Part shown: one piece after another, positions 23,217-30,900 of the stretch
Layout of the letters: every line of letters starts with the position of its first letter
Position numbering within the stretch: the first letter of the stretch is position 1
Assembly: GCA_964530195.1 (NCBI GenBank)
Contig: CAZGXQ010000030.1
Span: 1 to 31,567, forward strand
Source of the DNA: CAZGXQ01 sp964530195
GTDB taxonomy: Bacteria; Patescibacteriota; Minisyncoccia; Minisyncoccales; GBS-2
DNA: 31,567 bases
Direction: 5' to 3'
Notes under the pieces: generated by a model
The model's input: the letters and a program-made list of their open reading frames with translations, nothing else
The model's database searches: none
What the model was told of the DNA's origin: nothing
Program-made: the position numbers and the translations under genes

Positions 23217-23897
23217 TTATCTTTCCACCATTAAAAATCTGAATTTTTTAAATTGGTCGCGAAAAAATCTAAATTTTTTGAATTTTAATTTACTTAAAAT
23301 TTTTTCAATCTCCTCTTTTTGTAATGGATCAAATTCCATAAAGAGAAGCCCCTCCTTTTTTATATGATCTCTTGCTTCAGTTAAAAATCTCCTAATCCAA
23401 AAAAGCCCATCTTTGCCACCAAAAATTGCTCTTTTTGGTTCATAAAGCAAAACCGATTTTTGGACTTCATTTATTCTTTCTTTTGCTACATATGGAGGAT
23501 TAGCAAAAATAAAATCATATTTTTTGTTTTTGATTTTTTCAAATAAATTTGAAAGAAAAATCTTGTACCTTTTTTTTGGAATTTTATTTAACTTTAAGTT
23601 TATTTTAATTTGCTCTATTGCTTTTTTGTCTATATCAACAAAGTCAACAACACTATTTTCAATATTTTTTAAAATGGCAATTCCAATACACCCAGAACCC
23701 GAAAAGATATCTAAAAATTTTGGCTTTTTCAATTTACAACTTGCAATCTTCAATCTGCAATCTTTTATAGCTTTTTTTACCCAGAATTTCGTCTCCTCTC
23801 TTGGAATAAAGACTCTCTTTCTTAAATCAATTTTGCAACCTAAAAATTTAACTTCTCCCCTTTTGTATTCTTTTGGGAGCTTCTCTTTTAAAATCAT
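23217..23897 (-). CDS. prmC: PrmC/HemK-type glutamine methyltransferase lacking the N-terminal domain
   Basis: Methylates the GGQ glutamine of release factors. Visible: RVFIPREETKFWV (family RVLIPRPETE) at 28-40, SAM motif FLDIFSGSGCIGIAIL at 61-76, FVDIDKKAIE, the catalytic NPPY at 133-136, and YEPKRAIFGGKDGLFWIRRF. At 226 residues it is about 50 shorter than E. coli PrmC and lacks most of the helical N-terminal domain that recognises the release factor. The start at 23897 overlaps the upstream membrane-protein gene by 4 bp. No release-factor gene is in the window. Confidence 0.88.
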   Translation of the reverse strand: MILKEKLPKEYKRGEVKFLGCKIDLRKRVFIPREETKFWVKKAIKDCRLKIASCKLKKPKFLDIFSGSGCIGIAILKNIENSVVDFVDIDKKAIEQIKINLKLNKIPKKRYKIFLSNLFEKIKNKKYDFIFANPPYVAKERINEVQKSVLLYEPKRAIFGGKDGLFWIRRFLTEARDHIKKEGLLFMEFDPLQKEEIEKILSKLKFKKFRFFRDQFKKFRFLMVER

Positions 23898-24229
23898 TTT
23901 TTAATTAACTTTATTCCTATTTGAGAAATTTGACTTCCACCAAAAATGAAAATTCCAGCTAAAATCGATTGAGAAATTAAATTTAAAAGCTTAAAGAAAG
24001 TATCGATTGGCAATATTTCTTTTAACTCTTCTTCAATCATTTTTCTAACTTCATCTTTGCTTGTGGGGAATTTAGCTTTTGTTGAGGGTTCTGTTTTTTT
24101 AGCTTCAACTTTAAAAATTTCAGGAATTTTTTCTTTTCCAGTGAAGATGTTATAGGAAAAATATAGGGTCGAAAATATCATTATTAATCCAATAATTAGC
24201 AATATCCAACCAAAAATTTTTGTAGCCAT
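23894..24229 (-). CDS. small membrane protein, unknown
   Basis: 111 residues: an N-terminal membrane helix (IFGWILLIIGLIMIFSTLYF), a charged Lys/Glu-rich linker with a helix (DEVRKMIEEELKEILPIDTF) and a second membrane helix (SILAGIFIFGGSQISQIGI). No family recognised. It overlaps prmC by 4 bp and is 15 nt downstream of the 107-residue gene, so it belongs to the same minus-strand run. Function unknown. Confidence 0.7.
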   Translation of the reverse strand: MATKIFGWILLIIGLIMIFSTLYFSYNIFTGKEKIPEIFKVEAKKTEPSTKAKFPTSKDEVRKMIEEELKEILPIDTFFKLLNLISQSILAGIFIFGGSQISQIGIKLIKK

Positions 24230-24244
24230 AAGGTTTTAAATTTT

Positions 24245-24562
24245 TTAGCGACCTTTTAGTTCGTTCAAAATGTATTCAGGGATTGGAGTTTTTCCTATAG
24301 GACTTTTTCCAGGATATTTCCAGACACTAATTATTTTTAATTTTTGATTTTCAATTTCATACATTACCCAAATCTCTTTTGGAGATTTTTTTGTTCCAGC
24401 AGTTTGCATTACAGCGATTGTTCCAGGAGCTATTCCCTCCTCTTTTCTTTCAGGTTTTTTTAAAACTCGCAAAACTCTTTTTTCTGAAAGCTGATATTGC
24501 TGTAATTTTTCTTTTGAATGTTTTGTCCACAAAATTTGATTCTGAGAAATTATAAGCTCCAT
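24245..24562 (-). CDS. small protein with DUF4258/toxin-like fold features
   Basis: The product has about 105 residues from the ATG at 24562, which follows the upstream stop by 1 nt; an in-frame TTG at 24571 is less likely. It begins MELIISQNQILWTKHSKEKL; the WTKHSKEKLQQYQLSEKRVL pattern (HSxxKLxxxxLSxxxVxxxL) followed by strands EIWVMYEIENQKLKIISVWK resembles DUF4258/RelE-like small proteins. That family includes possible toxins, but no antitoxin gene is adjacent, so it may be a stand-alone regulator. Low certainty on family. Confidence 0.65.
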   Translation of the reverse strand: MELIISQNQILWTKHSKEKLQQYQLSEKRVLRVLKKPERKEEGIAPGTIAVMQTAGTKKSPKEIWVMYEIENQKLKIISVWKYPGKSPIGKTPIPEYILNELKGR

Positions 24563-24563
24563 T

Positions 24564-25226
24564 TTAGTCAAAAAGGTTAGAAATTAAATATCGATATTTT
24601 AGTCTATCCTTTCCCTTCCACACTTTATGAATTTTTTTGATCCACTCTTTTTTCCAAAAAGAAGGTTCAGGCAAAAATAAAAAACCATCTTTATATCCCA
24701 AGTATCGTGTTTTAAATTTTGAATGTAAAAACGCTAAAATTGCACAATAAAATGCCATTTTTTCATCTTCATTTTTAAAGCTAATCTTTTTTTCTTTTAA
24801 AATTTCTTCAATCTTTTTGAGGTTTAAAATTTTTTCTAAAAAAGTGGGGAAAACCTCAATTAAATTTGTGTCTAAAACAAAACCTCTTTTTTCTAATTTT
24901 CTTTTTAATTCAAAAGCAAAATCACAAAGTTGAGGCATTAAAGCAGGAGGAATAGGATTAATTTTATTTTGCCGAAATATTTTTTGTGACAAAAATTTTT
25001 CAAAAAGTCTCATTTTTCCCTTACCCCTTCCTTTAGTTAAGGGTGCATCAATTGCAATTACTTTTATTGATTTTAAGTAAGGGGAGATTTTTTTAAGCAA
25101 CTCTTTCCCAAAAATTTTATCTTTAAAATAGATTTTTATCCCATCATCTTCTTTTAGAATACAAATTCCGGTTGTTTTGTTTTCTCTACCCCCCAGATCA
25201 ATTCCCAAAAATAAATTCTCTTTCAT
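24564..25226 (-). CDS. DUF429-family protein (RNase H-like fold)
   Basis: 220 residues. N-terminal FLGIDLGGRENKTTGICIL is an actin/RNase H-like first strand with the conserved Asp; VIAIDAPLTKGRGKGKMRLF follows at about 56-75 (the IDAPL motif with a downstream Arg-rich loop and Glu); near the C-terminus is DEKMAFYCAILAFLHSKFKT, matching the DUF429 DALxCALTA region. DUF429 proteins are predicted nucleases of unknown role. The start overlaps the rimP stop by 4 bp (ATGA). Confidence 0.8.
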   Translation of the reverse strand: MKENLFLGIDLGGRENKTTGICILKEDDGIKIYFKDKIFGKELLKKISPYLKSIKVIAIDAPLTKGRGKGKMRLFEKFLSQKIFRQNKINPIPPALMPQLCDFAFELKRKLEKRGFVLDTNLIEVFPTFLEKILNLKKIEEILKEKKISFKNEDEKMAFYCAILAFLHSKFKTRYLGYKDGFLFLPEPSFWKKEWIKKIHKVWKGKDRLKYRYLISNLFD

Positions 25227-25462
25227 TTTACTCCAGGAGAGGAAACAATTAGATAGTAACTCTCTTTAATAGGATCTTCCTTGTCTAAAATTGGTTCTAT
25301 TGCTCTCGATACTTTTGCACAATCTTCAACGCTTACCCCTCCCTTTTTATCAATTGTAATCACCAATTCTGTTTTCTTTCCTTTTTTTTGAATTTCAAAA
25401 GATACAAGCGAATATCCCATTTTTTCTATCTTTTTTTTGATTAATTTTTCAACTTTTTCCAT
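25223..25462 (-). CDS. rimP: RimP N-terminal domain only (truncated ribosome maturation factor)
   Basis: 79 residues from the ATG at 25462. It carries the RimP N-domain: MGYSLVSFEIQKKGKKTELV, IDKKGGVSVEDCAKVSRAIE and a terminal YYLIVSSPGVK, where full-length RimP has VSSPGxxRPL and continues into an SH3-like domain of about 70 residues. Here the frame ends at TGA directly after the motif. That stop overlaps the next start, so this looks like a fixed short form rather than a sequencing error, although a frameshift cannot be excluded. RimP aids 30S assembly. Confidence 0.8.
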   Translation of the reverse strand: MEKVEKLIKKKIEKMGYSLVSFEIQKKGKKTELVITIDKKGGVSVEDCAKVSRAIEPILDKEDPIKESYYLIVSSPGVK

Positions 25463-25469
25463 CAAACAA

Positions 25470-25478
25470 ATTATACCA
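25470..25478 (-). promoter_or_regulatory. leaderless-type extended -10 promoter of rimP
   Basis: Minus strand: TGGTATAAT (25470-25478), 7 nt before the ATG at 25462. It occupies the whole gap between the tgt stop and rimP. Confidence 0.6.
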
Positions 25479-26624
25479 TTAAATTTTACCTTTTTCTATA
25501 TCTTTTCTAAGCTTTTCAACAAAAGTGTTGAAATGAAAAAGATTATGAAAAGTTAAAAGCTTTTTTGCGGTCATTTCTTCCGCTCTAACCAAATGCGCTA
25601 GATAATTTCTTCTATAATTTTGGCAAACAAAACAAGCACATTTTTTATCAATTGGATTTTTATCTCTTAAAAATTCACTCTTTTTTAAATTTAATTTTTG
25701 GTTTTCAGAAAAAGCTATTCCATGACGCGCATAATGAGTGGGAACTGTACAGTCAAAAAGATCAATTCCATACTTTACAATCTCTTTTATATCTTCCAAA
25801 TAGCCAATCCCTAAAAGATGGCGAGGTTTTTTTTCGTTCAAATTTGGTATTACCCAACCTAAAATTTCAAATAATTGCTTTTTACTTTTTCCTAAATCAC
25901 CCCCAATCCCGAACCCATCAAAATCTAAAGAATTTATAAACCTTGCACTCTCTATTCTTAATCTTTTAAAATGAGATCCTTGGACGATTCCAAAAAGAGC
26001 CTGATTTTTACTTCTTTCTTTCAAACAAATTTTTGCCCAATAGTGGGTTCTTTCTAAAGCTTCTTTAGCATAATCAAAAGTAGCCAAAGGGGGCGTACAT
26101 TCGTCAAAGGAAAAAATAATATCTGCGCCCAAATTTTTTTGAATTTCCATTGACTCTTTTGGTCCCAAAAATAATTCTCTTCCATCTAAAGGGGATTTGA
26201 AAAAGACACCATCTTTTGTAATTTTCAAAAACCTTGGACTATCCCCTACCCTTATTTTTTCACTCTTTTCTTCTGGAAAGGTTTTTAAAACTTTTCCTAT
26301 TTTAAAATCAAATCCAAATCCCAAAGAAAAAACTTGATATCCTCCAGAATCTGTCATTAAAGGTTTTTTCCAATTCATAAATTTGTGCAATCCTCCAGCT
26401 TCTTTGATAATTTTTTCTCCAGGTTTCAAATGCAAATGAAAAGTATTGCAAATTAAAATTTGGGTTTTCGTTTCTTCCACCTCTCTGCTTTCTAAAGTTT
26501 TAACTACTGCCTGAGTAGCTACTGGCACTAAACAAGGCGTTATTACTTCTCCGTGTTTTGTTTTAATTAAGCCTATTCTTGCAAGACTTTTCTTTGATTT
26601 TTTTAAAATTTTAAACTCAAACAT
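25479..26624 (-). CDS. tgt: tRNA-guanine transglycosylase
   Basis: Exchanges G34 for a queuine-type base in tRNAs with GUN anticodons. 381 residues: TIM-barrel motif LMTDSGGYQVFSLG with Asp92, the nucleophile Asp291 in LFDCTVPT (usually LFDCVxPTRxAR, here PTHYARHG), GIVQGS at 212-217, and zinc ligands C329, C331, C334 and H360. There is a small insertion around residues 115-145. No queuosine-biosynthesis genes are in the window, so a salvaged or imported base would be needed unless they lie elsewhere. The promoter is a leaderless-type extended -10, divergent to that of the GTPase gene. Confidence 0.95.
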   Translation of the reverse strand: MFEFKILKKSKKSLARIGLIKTKHGEVITPCLVPVATQAVVKTLESREVEETKTQILICNTFHLHLKPGEKIIKEAGGLHKFMNWKKPLMTDSGGYQVFSLGFGFDFKIGKVLKTFPEEKSEKIRVGDSPRFLKITKDGVFFKSPLDGRELFLGPKESMEIQKNLGADIIFSFDECTPPLATFDYAKEALERTHYWAKICLKERSKNQALFGIVQGSHFKRLRIESARFINSLDFDGFGIGGDLGKSKKQLFEILGWVIPNLNEKKPRHLLGIGYLEDIKEIVKYGIDLFDCTVPTHYARHGIAFSENQKLNLKKSEFLRDKNPIDKKCACFVCQNYRRNYLAHLVRAEEMTAKKLLTFHNLFHFNTFVEKLRKDIEKGKI

Positions 26625-26631
26625 TAATTAA

Positions 26632-26640
26632 AATATACCA
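26632..26640 (-). promoter_or_regulatory. leaderless-type extended -10 promoter of tgt
   Basis: Minus strand: TGGTATATT (26632-26640), 7 nt before the ATG at 26624; only 4 bp separate it from the divergent promoter element at 26645. Confidence 0.6.
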
Positions 26641-26644
26641 GATT

Positions 26645-26653
26645 TGATATAAT
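26645..26653 (+). promoter_or_regulatory. leaderless-type extended -10 promoter of the DRG-like GTPase
   Basis: TGATATAAT (26645-26653), 7 nt before the ATG at 26661. The -10 is a perfect TATAAT with an upstream TG; no -35 was seen. Confidence 0.65.
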
Positions 26654-26660
26654 TTAAAAT

Positions 26661-27584
26661 ATGCCGGCAAATTTGCCCCCTCAATTTTTTGAAATTCAAA
26701 AGAAATTGAATGAAGCTTCTTCGATTGAAGAAAAAATTCAAATTTATGAAGAGTTATTAAGAATTGTACCAAAACACAAAGGAACAGAAAGAATTCAGGA
26801 GGATTTAAAAAGAAAAATAGCTAGATTAAGGAAAGCAGAAAAGAAAAAGCCAAAGCACACCCAATTATTTTCGATTAAAAAAGAAGGAGCGGGACAAATT
26901 GTAATCGTTGGTCCTCCAAATTCTGGAAAGTCAAGTTTACTAAATGTCTTGACCCAAGCTAATGTAAAGGTTGCTCCTTACCCCTTTACTACTCAAGTTC
27001 CTCAACCTGGAATGGTACCTTATGAAAATTTGCTTTTTCAGTTAATAGATATGCCCCCAATAACGAAAGATTTTCTTTTGGGATGGCAAAAAGAATTAAT
27101 GAAGAATGCAGATTTATTGTTAATTTTGCTGGACCTTTCAAGTGAAAATTTTTTTGAAGACTTAAATTTCTTTCAAAATAAAATTTTAGAATTGAATTTA
27201 ACAAACAAAAAAATTATTTGGGTTGGAAACAAAATTGATTTGGAAGAGGGAAAGAAAAATTTTGAAAAAATAAAAGAGAAATTTAAAATTTCACCAATTT
27301 CTGTACTAAAGAAAATCGGTTTGGAAGATTTAAAGAAAGAGATTTTTGAAAAAATGGAGATAGTAAGAGTTTATCCCAAACCTAAAAATAAAGAGCCAAA
27401 TTTTACCCAACCTCTTGTTGTAAAAAAAGGAACTAAATTAATTGATTTGGCAAAAGAAATTCATCAAAATCTTTTTGAGAATTTTAAATTTGCAAAGTTA
27501 TTCAAAAAAGATTCAAAAAAGCCAAAAATTGTGGGAAAAGAATATGTTTTGGAAGACGAAGATATTGTTGAAATTCACACTTAA
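26661..27584 (+). CDS. DRG/Obg-type GTPase with C-terminal TGS domain
   Basis: 307 residues. Helical N-terminus (1-65) with SSIEEKIQIYEELLRIVPKH; G1 GPPNSGKSS at 84-92; switch region with PYPFTTQVPQPGM at 107-119; G3 DMPP at 130-133 (usually DxPG); G4 NKID at 190-193; TGS domain from about 246 (TQPLVVKKGTKLIDLAKEIH) to the end (VLEDEDIVEIH). DRG and OBG-type GTPases act in ribosome maturation or translation. The G3 Gly is replaced by Pro, a possible effect on hydrolysis. The start is set by the promoter 7 nt upstream. Confidence 0.88.
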   Translation: MPANLPPQFFEIQKKLNEASSIEEKIQIYEELLRIVPKHKGTERIQEDLKRKIARLRKAEKKKPKHTQLFSIKKEGAGQIVIVGPPNSGKSSLLNVLTQANVKVAPYPFTTQVPQPGMVPYENLLFQLIDMPPITKDFLLGWQKELMKNADLLLILLDLSSENFFEDLNFFQNKILELNLTNKKIIWVGNKIDLEEGKKNFEKIKEKFKISPISVLKKIGLEDLKKEIFEKMEIVRVYPKPKNKEPNFTQPLVVKKGTKLIDLAKEIHQNLFENFKFAKLFKKDSKKPKIVGKEYVLEDEDIVEIHT

Positions 27585-27585
27585 A

Positions 27586-27614
27586 TTGACAAAATGTTTA
27601 AAAATTTATAAAGT
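27586..27614 (+). promoter_or_regulatory. promoter of the 104-aa orphan
   Basis: TTGACA (27586-27591), 17 bp, TAAAGT (27609-27614). The -35 begins one base after the stop of the GTPase gene, and the leader is short but includes the AAAGGAGGGG ribosome site. Confidence 0.65.
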
Positions 27615-27632
27615 AAAAAGAAAGGAGGGGAA

Positions 27633-27947
27633 ATGAGGGAAATAAGAATTTTTAGAGAATGGAATGAGTCTAAGGAGTCTAGAGAGGGAAAACTTGAAAT
27701 TCATGTGACCGATAGATCCGACTCCCCGTCTCTAAGGGTAGTATACTTTGAAGGCTTGGTTTTGTCATTCAAAAAGGGAGAAAATGGTTATTCTTTGGTA
27801 GGCAAGGGTTATGCAGAGAAACAACAATTGGTGGATTCGAAAATAAAAATTGAAAAAAGTGAAGAAAGTTTCATTAAAGAAATTTTGGAAATAGTTGACA
27901 GATACTTTCCCTACAATCCCCCACAACTCCAACTTTCGCTCTTTTGA
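27633..27947 (+). CDS. orphan protein, 104 aa, strong RBS
   Basis: Not recognised. The product starts MREIRIFREWNESKESREGK and shows an amphipathic strand pattern (LEIHVTDRSD, LRVVYFEGLVLSFKKGENGY), a central loop, then a helix (EESFIKEILEIVDRYF) and a Pro-rich tail (PYNPPQLQLSLF). It is soluble and has no signal peptide. AGGAGGGG lies about 4-5 nt upstream of the ATG. Own promoter and strong terminator. It appears less AT-rich than its neighbours. Function unknown. Confidence 0.7.
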   Translation: MREIRIFREWNESKESREGKLEIHVTDRSDSPSLRVVYFEGLVLSFKKGENGYSLVGKGYAEKQQLVDSKIKIEKSEESFIKEILEIVDRYFPYNPPQLQLSLF

Positions 27948-27980
27948 AGGCGGTCTTTTTGGGCCGCCTTATTCTTTTTT
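27947..27980 (+). terminator. Rho-independent terminator of the 104-aa orphan
   Basis: AAGGCGGTC (27947-27955) pairs with GGCCGCCTT (27962-27970) with one T-G pair, followed by ATTC and six T. It overlaps the 3' end of the convergent surface-protein gene. Confidence 0.85.
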
Positions 27981-30900
27981 GAGAGAATTTTTTAATTTCA
28001 ATTGGAGAATTTTTGCCTGAAGTATTTTTTGAGCTTTATATTCTTGAAAGCTTCTTTTTCTTTCATCTACCCACTTTTCAAACTGGATTATTTTTGATTT
28101 AAATAACCAAACTACTGTCAAAGCCAAAATCAAGGGCAAGATAAAGGAATCAAAGAGAATGTTGTTTGTTAATCCAGTGGGAATTCCAGTTACAGCTCCA
28201 GCCACTGCCGTTTTAGAGACAATAATTTCAGCTTCATCTGAAAGAGAAGTTTGAGAAGTTGAGACTATCGCTTTATTTTTTAATTTGGTTTGACCAAAAG
28301 GAAAATTTTCTCTTGAAGCTACATCCGCTTTAAAAGTAATAAGTTTTGTTTCATTGGGCGCCAAATTTTCAATATTTAGACCTGTTAAAATGTCTCCTGC
28401 AACTGAAACATTGTTTATTTTCAAGTCTCCCCTATAAATTATTTTTTCTGGCAAAATATCTTTGACTAAAAGATTTGAAATAGAATTTTCCCCAGCTTTA
28501 ACTGAGATTGCAAAAACTAAAACCTCTCCAGGTTCAGCAATAATTGATTTTTCAAATCCAGTTCCTTTTGAAAGATTTCGAACAGTTTTGCTAATTGTAA
28601 AAACTCCGACAACAGAAACATTAACAGTAACAGAATCTGAAGCACTACCTCCTGGTCCATAGCAAGTAAGAGTAAAGACCTTAGTAGAAGTGACATTTGA
28701 AATTGTTTCAGTTCCAGAAATTGATTTTGTACCTGACCAATTTCCAGATGCTGTACAATAATTTGCATTAGTTGAAGTCCAACTCAAAGTGATTGAGGAC
28801 TCAGAAGGTACTGTAATTAAGTCGTCTTTTCCATTCACTTTTAAATCAACAGAGGGTGGTAAATAAGTTGGAGGTTGATAGCAGCTGTAAACATTGATTG
28901 GAACAGAGGTTTCTCTAACCATTCCTCCACCTTCTACTCTTACTTTGGCAAAGAAAGTTCCGGTATTTGAATAAGAACAAAGATTTGAAGCTGTAAATGA
29001 ATTTTGAGAAGTAGTTTGAATTAATTCAAATGAACCATCTGAAGTGCAGTCAAAATAATAAGTTAAATTGCCAGAAAAATCTCTTGAAACATTAGCAGTT
29101 AAAGAAACATAATTTAATGGCACACACCCTGAAGAAGGATTAGCAGAAAGAGAAACTGAGAAAGAAGGAGAAGAAACATAAACTACAACATTATCTGAAA
29201 CAGTTCCTCCAGGACCAGAACAAGTAATGGTATAAGTCTTTTGAGACAAAATTCCAGAAATTGTTTCTGTTCCTGAAGTTGGTTTTGAGCCTGACCAATC
29301 ACCAGAAGCCTGGCAAGAAGTTACATTGTTTGAAGTCCAAGTTAAAGTAACAGAGCCATTATAAGGAATTGTTATTGGACCATCTGATCCATTGGCTTTC
29401 AAGTCAACTACAGGATAAGGTGAAGAAACTAAAATTGTAGCTTGAGCCCAAGTAGGAGGCGCAGCTCCTCTTTCAACATAAACCTTTGCATTATAAGTTC
29501 CTCCACTTGGATAATTGCAAGCGTCAACAACGGTTAATGGATTTGTTGTAGTGGTTAAAAATTCGTATTCAAAAGTTCCATCTGAGGTGCAATCAAATTT
29601 GTAATTTATTGGACCAATAGCTGTTCCAGAAACTGTGGCTTTCAAATCTACTCCAGTTAGTGGTGCAGTTCCTGTAGCAGGAATGGCTTCTAAAGTTACA
29701 AAGAGAGTTTGGGCTTTAACTAAAATTTGCATTGAATCTGAAGCTTGAGCTCCTTTTGAATCTGTAACAGTTAAGACGCAAAGAATTTGAGTATCGCTAT
29801 CTACAGCTGGTGCTGTAAATGTTGGCTGGGCAATGTTTGGATTAGAGAGGGTTCCGCCAGAACAATTCCAAGAAAAAGTAATTGGATCTGAATCAGGATC
29901 AAAACCTGACCCTTCCAAAACTATACTTTGAGTTTCCAAAACTTCTTTGTCAGGACCTGCATTAGCTATTGGTGGTCGGTTGCAATCTCGCCAAGTAACA
30001 GAAATTGAAGGCGGGGTTGTAGAAACTATTTCTTGTGAACCATCTGGCTTTTTGCCATAAACTTTTCCTGAAAAAGTATAGGTTCCAGGAGCATCTTTTT
30101 TAATTTGCCAAGTTTTACTACAAGAGGTTTGAAATCCGCAAGATTGACATTCGTCATTTAAACAAACTTTTTCTACTCCCTGGAGATCTTGAGCTGAAAT
30201 TGTAAAGGTAACATATTGACCAATACAAGGTTCGGTTGAAGAAGCAACAGTTAATGTACCTCTTGCTGGATCGTTTGGCTCACATCTTGAATCTTGAACA
30301 CATCTTGTCTCAGATTCTCTATCACAACCTGAGGGAGTACAAGATCTTGTTCTTTCTTGCCACATTTGATTTTGAGCACATCCTCCTTGACCACAACCTC
30401 TGTCTTGCCATTCTGACCAATTTGTGCATTGACAAGTTATACATCTTGGATCGTTTGAGTAAGTTTTGAATTTGCAAGATCCACAATCACAATAGTAATC
30501 ATAATAAGTTGTTCCTTGGCATCCATCTTTTGAATCGCAATTTTCTATGTTAATCCAATTTGATCTTTGATAACAGGCATTATTTGAGCACCCTCTTTCA
30601 ATTTTTTCTCTCTGAACCCAATTTCCAGAACATCTATAATTATCTGTCCAAGAATCAGTTCCACAATCTTCAACAGTTCTCCATTCTGGATTTGCATAAC
30701 ACTGGGCATTTGAACAACCTCTTTCTATCCATTTTCTTTGAAGATATCTTGAACTTGAGCACTGATATTCATTTGTCCATCCTGAAGTTCCACAATCTTG
30801 AATTGTTGTCCAAGAAGACCATTCTAAACAAGAATCGGAATCGTAATTTCCACAAGTTCTTTGCTGGACATAGTTTCCAGAGCATATTTTTTCTATTTGA

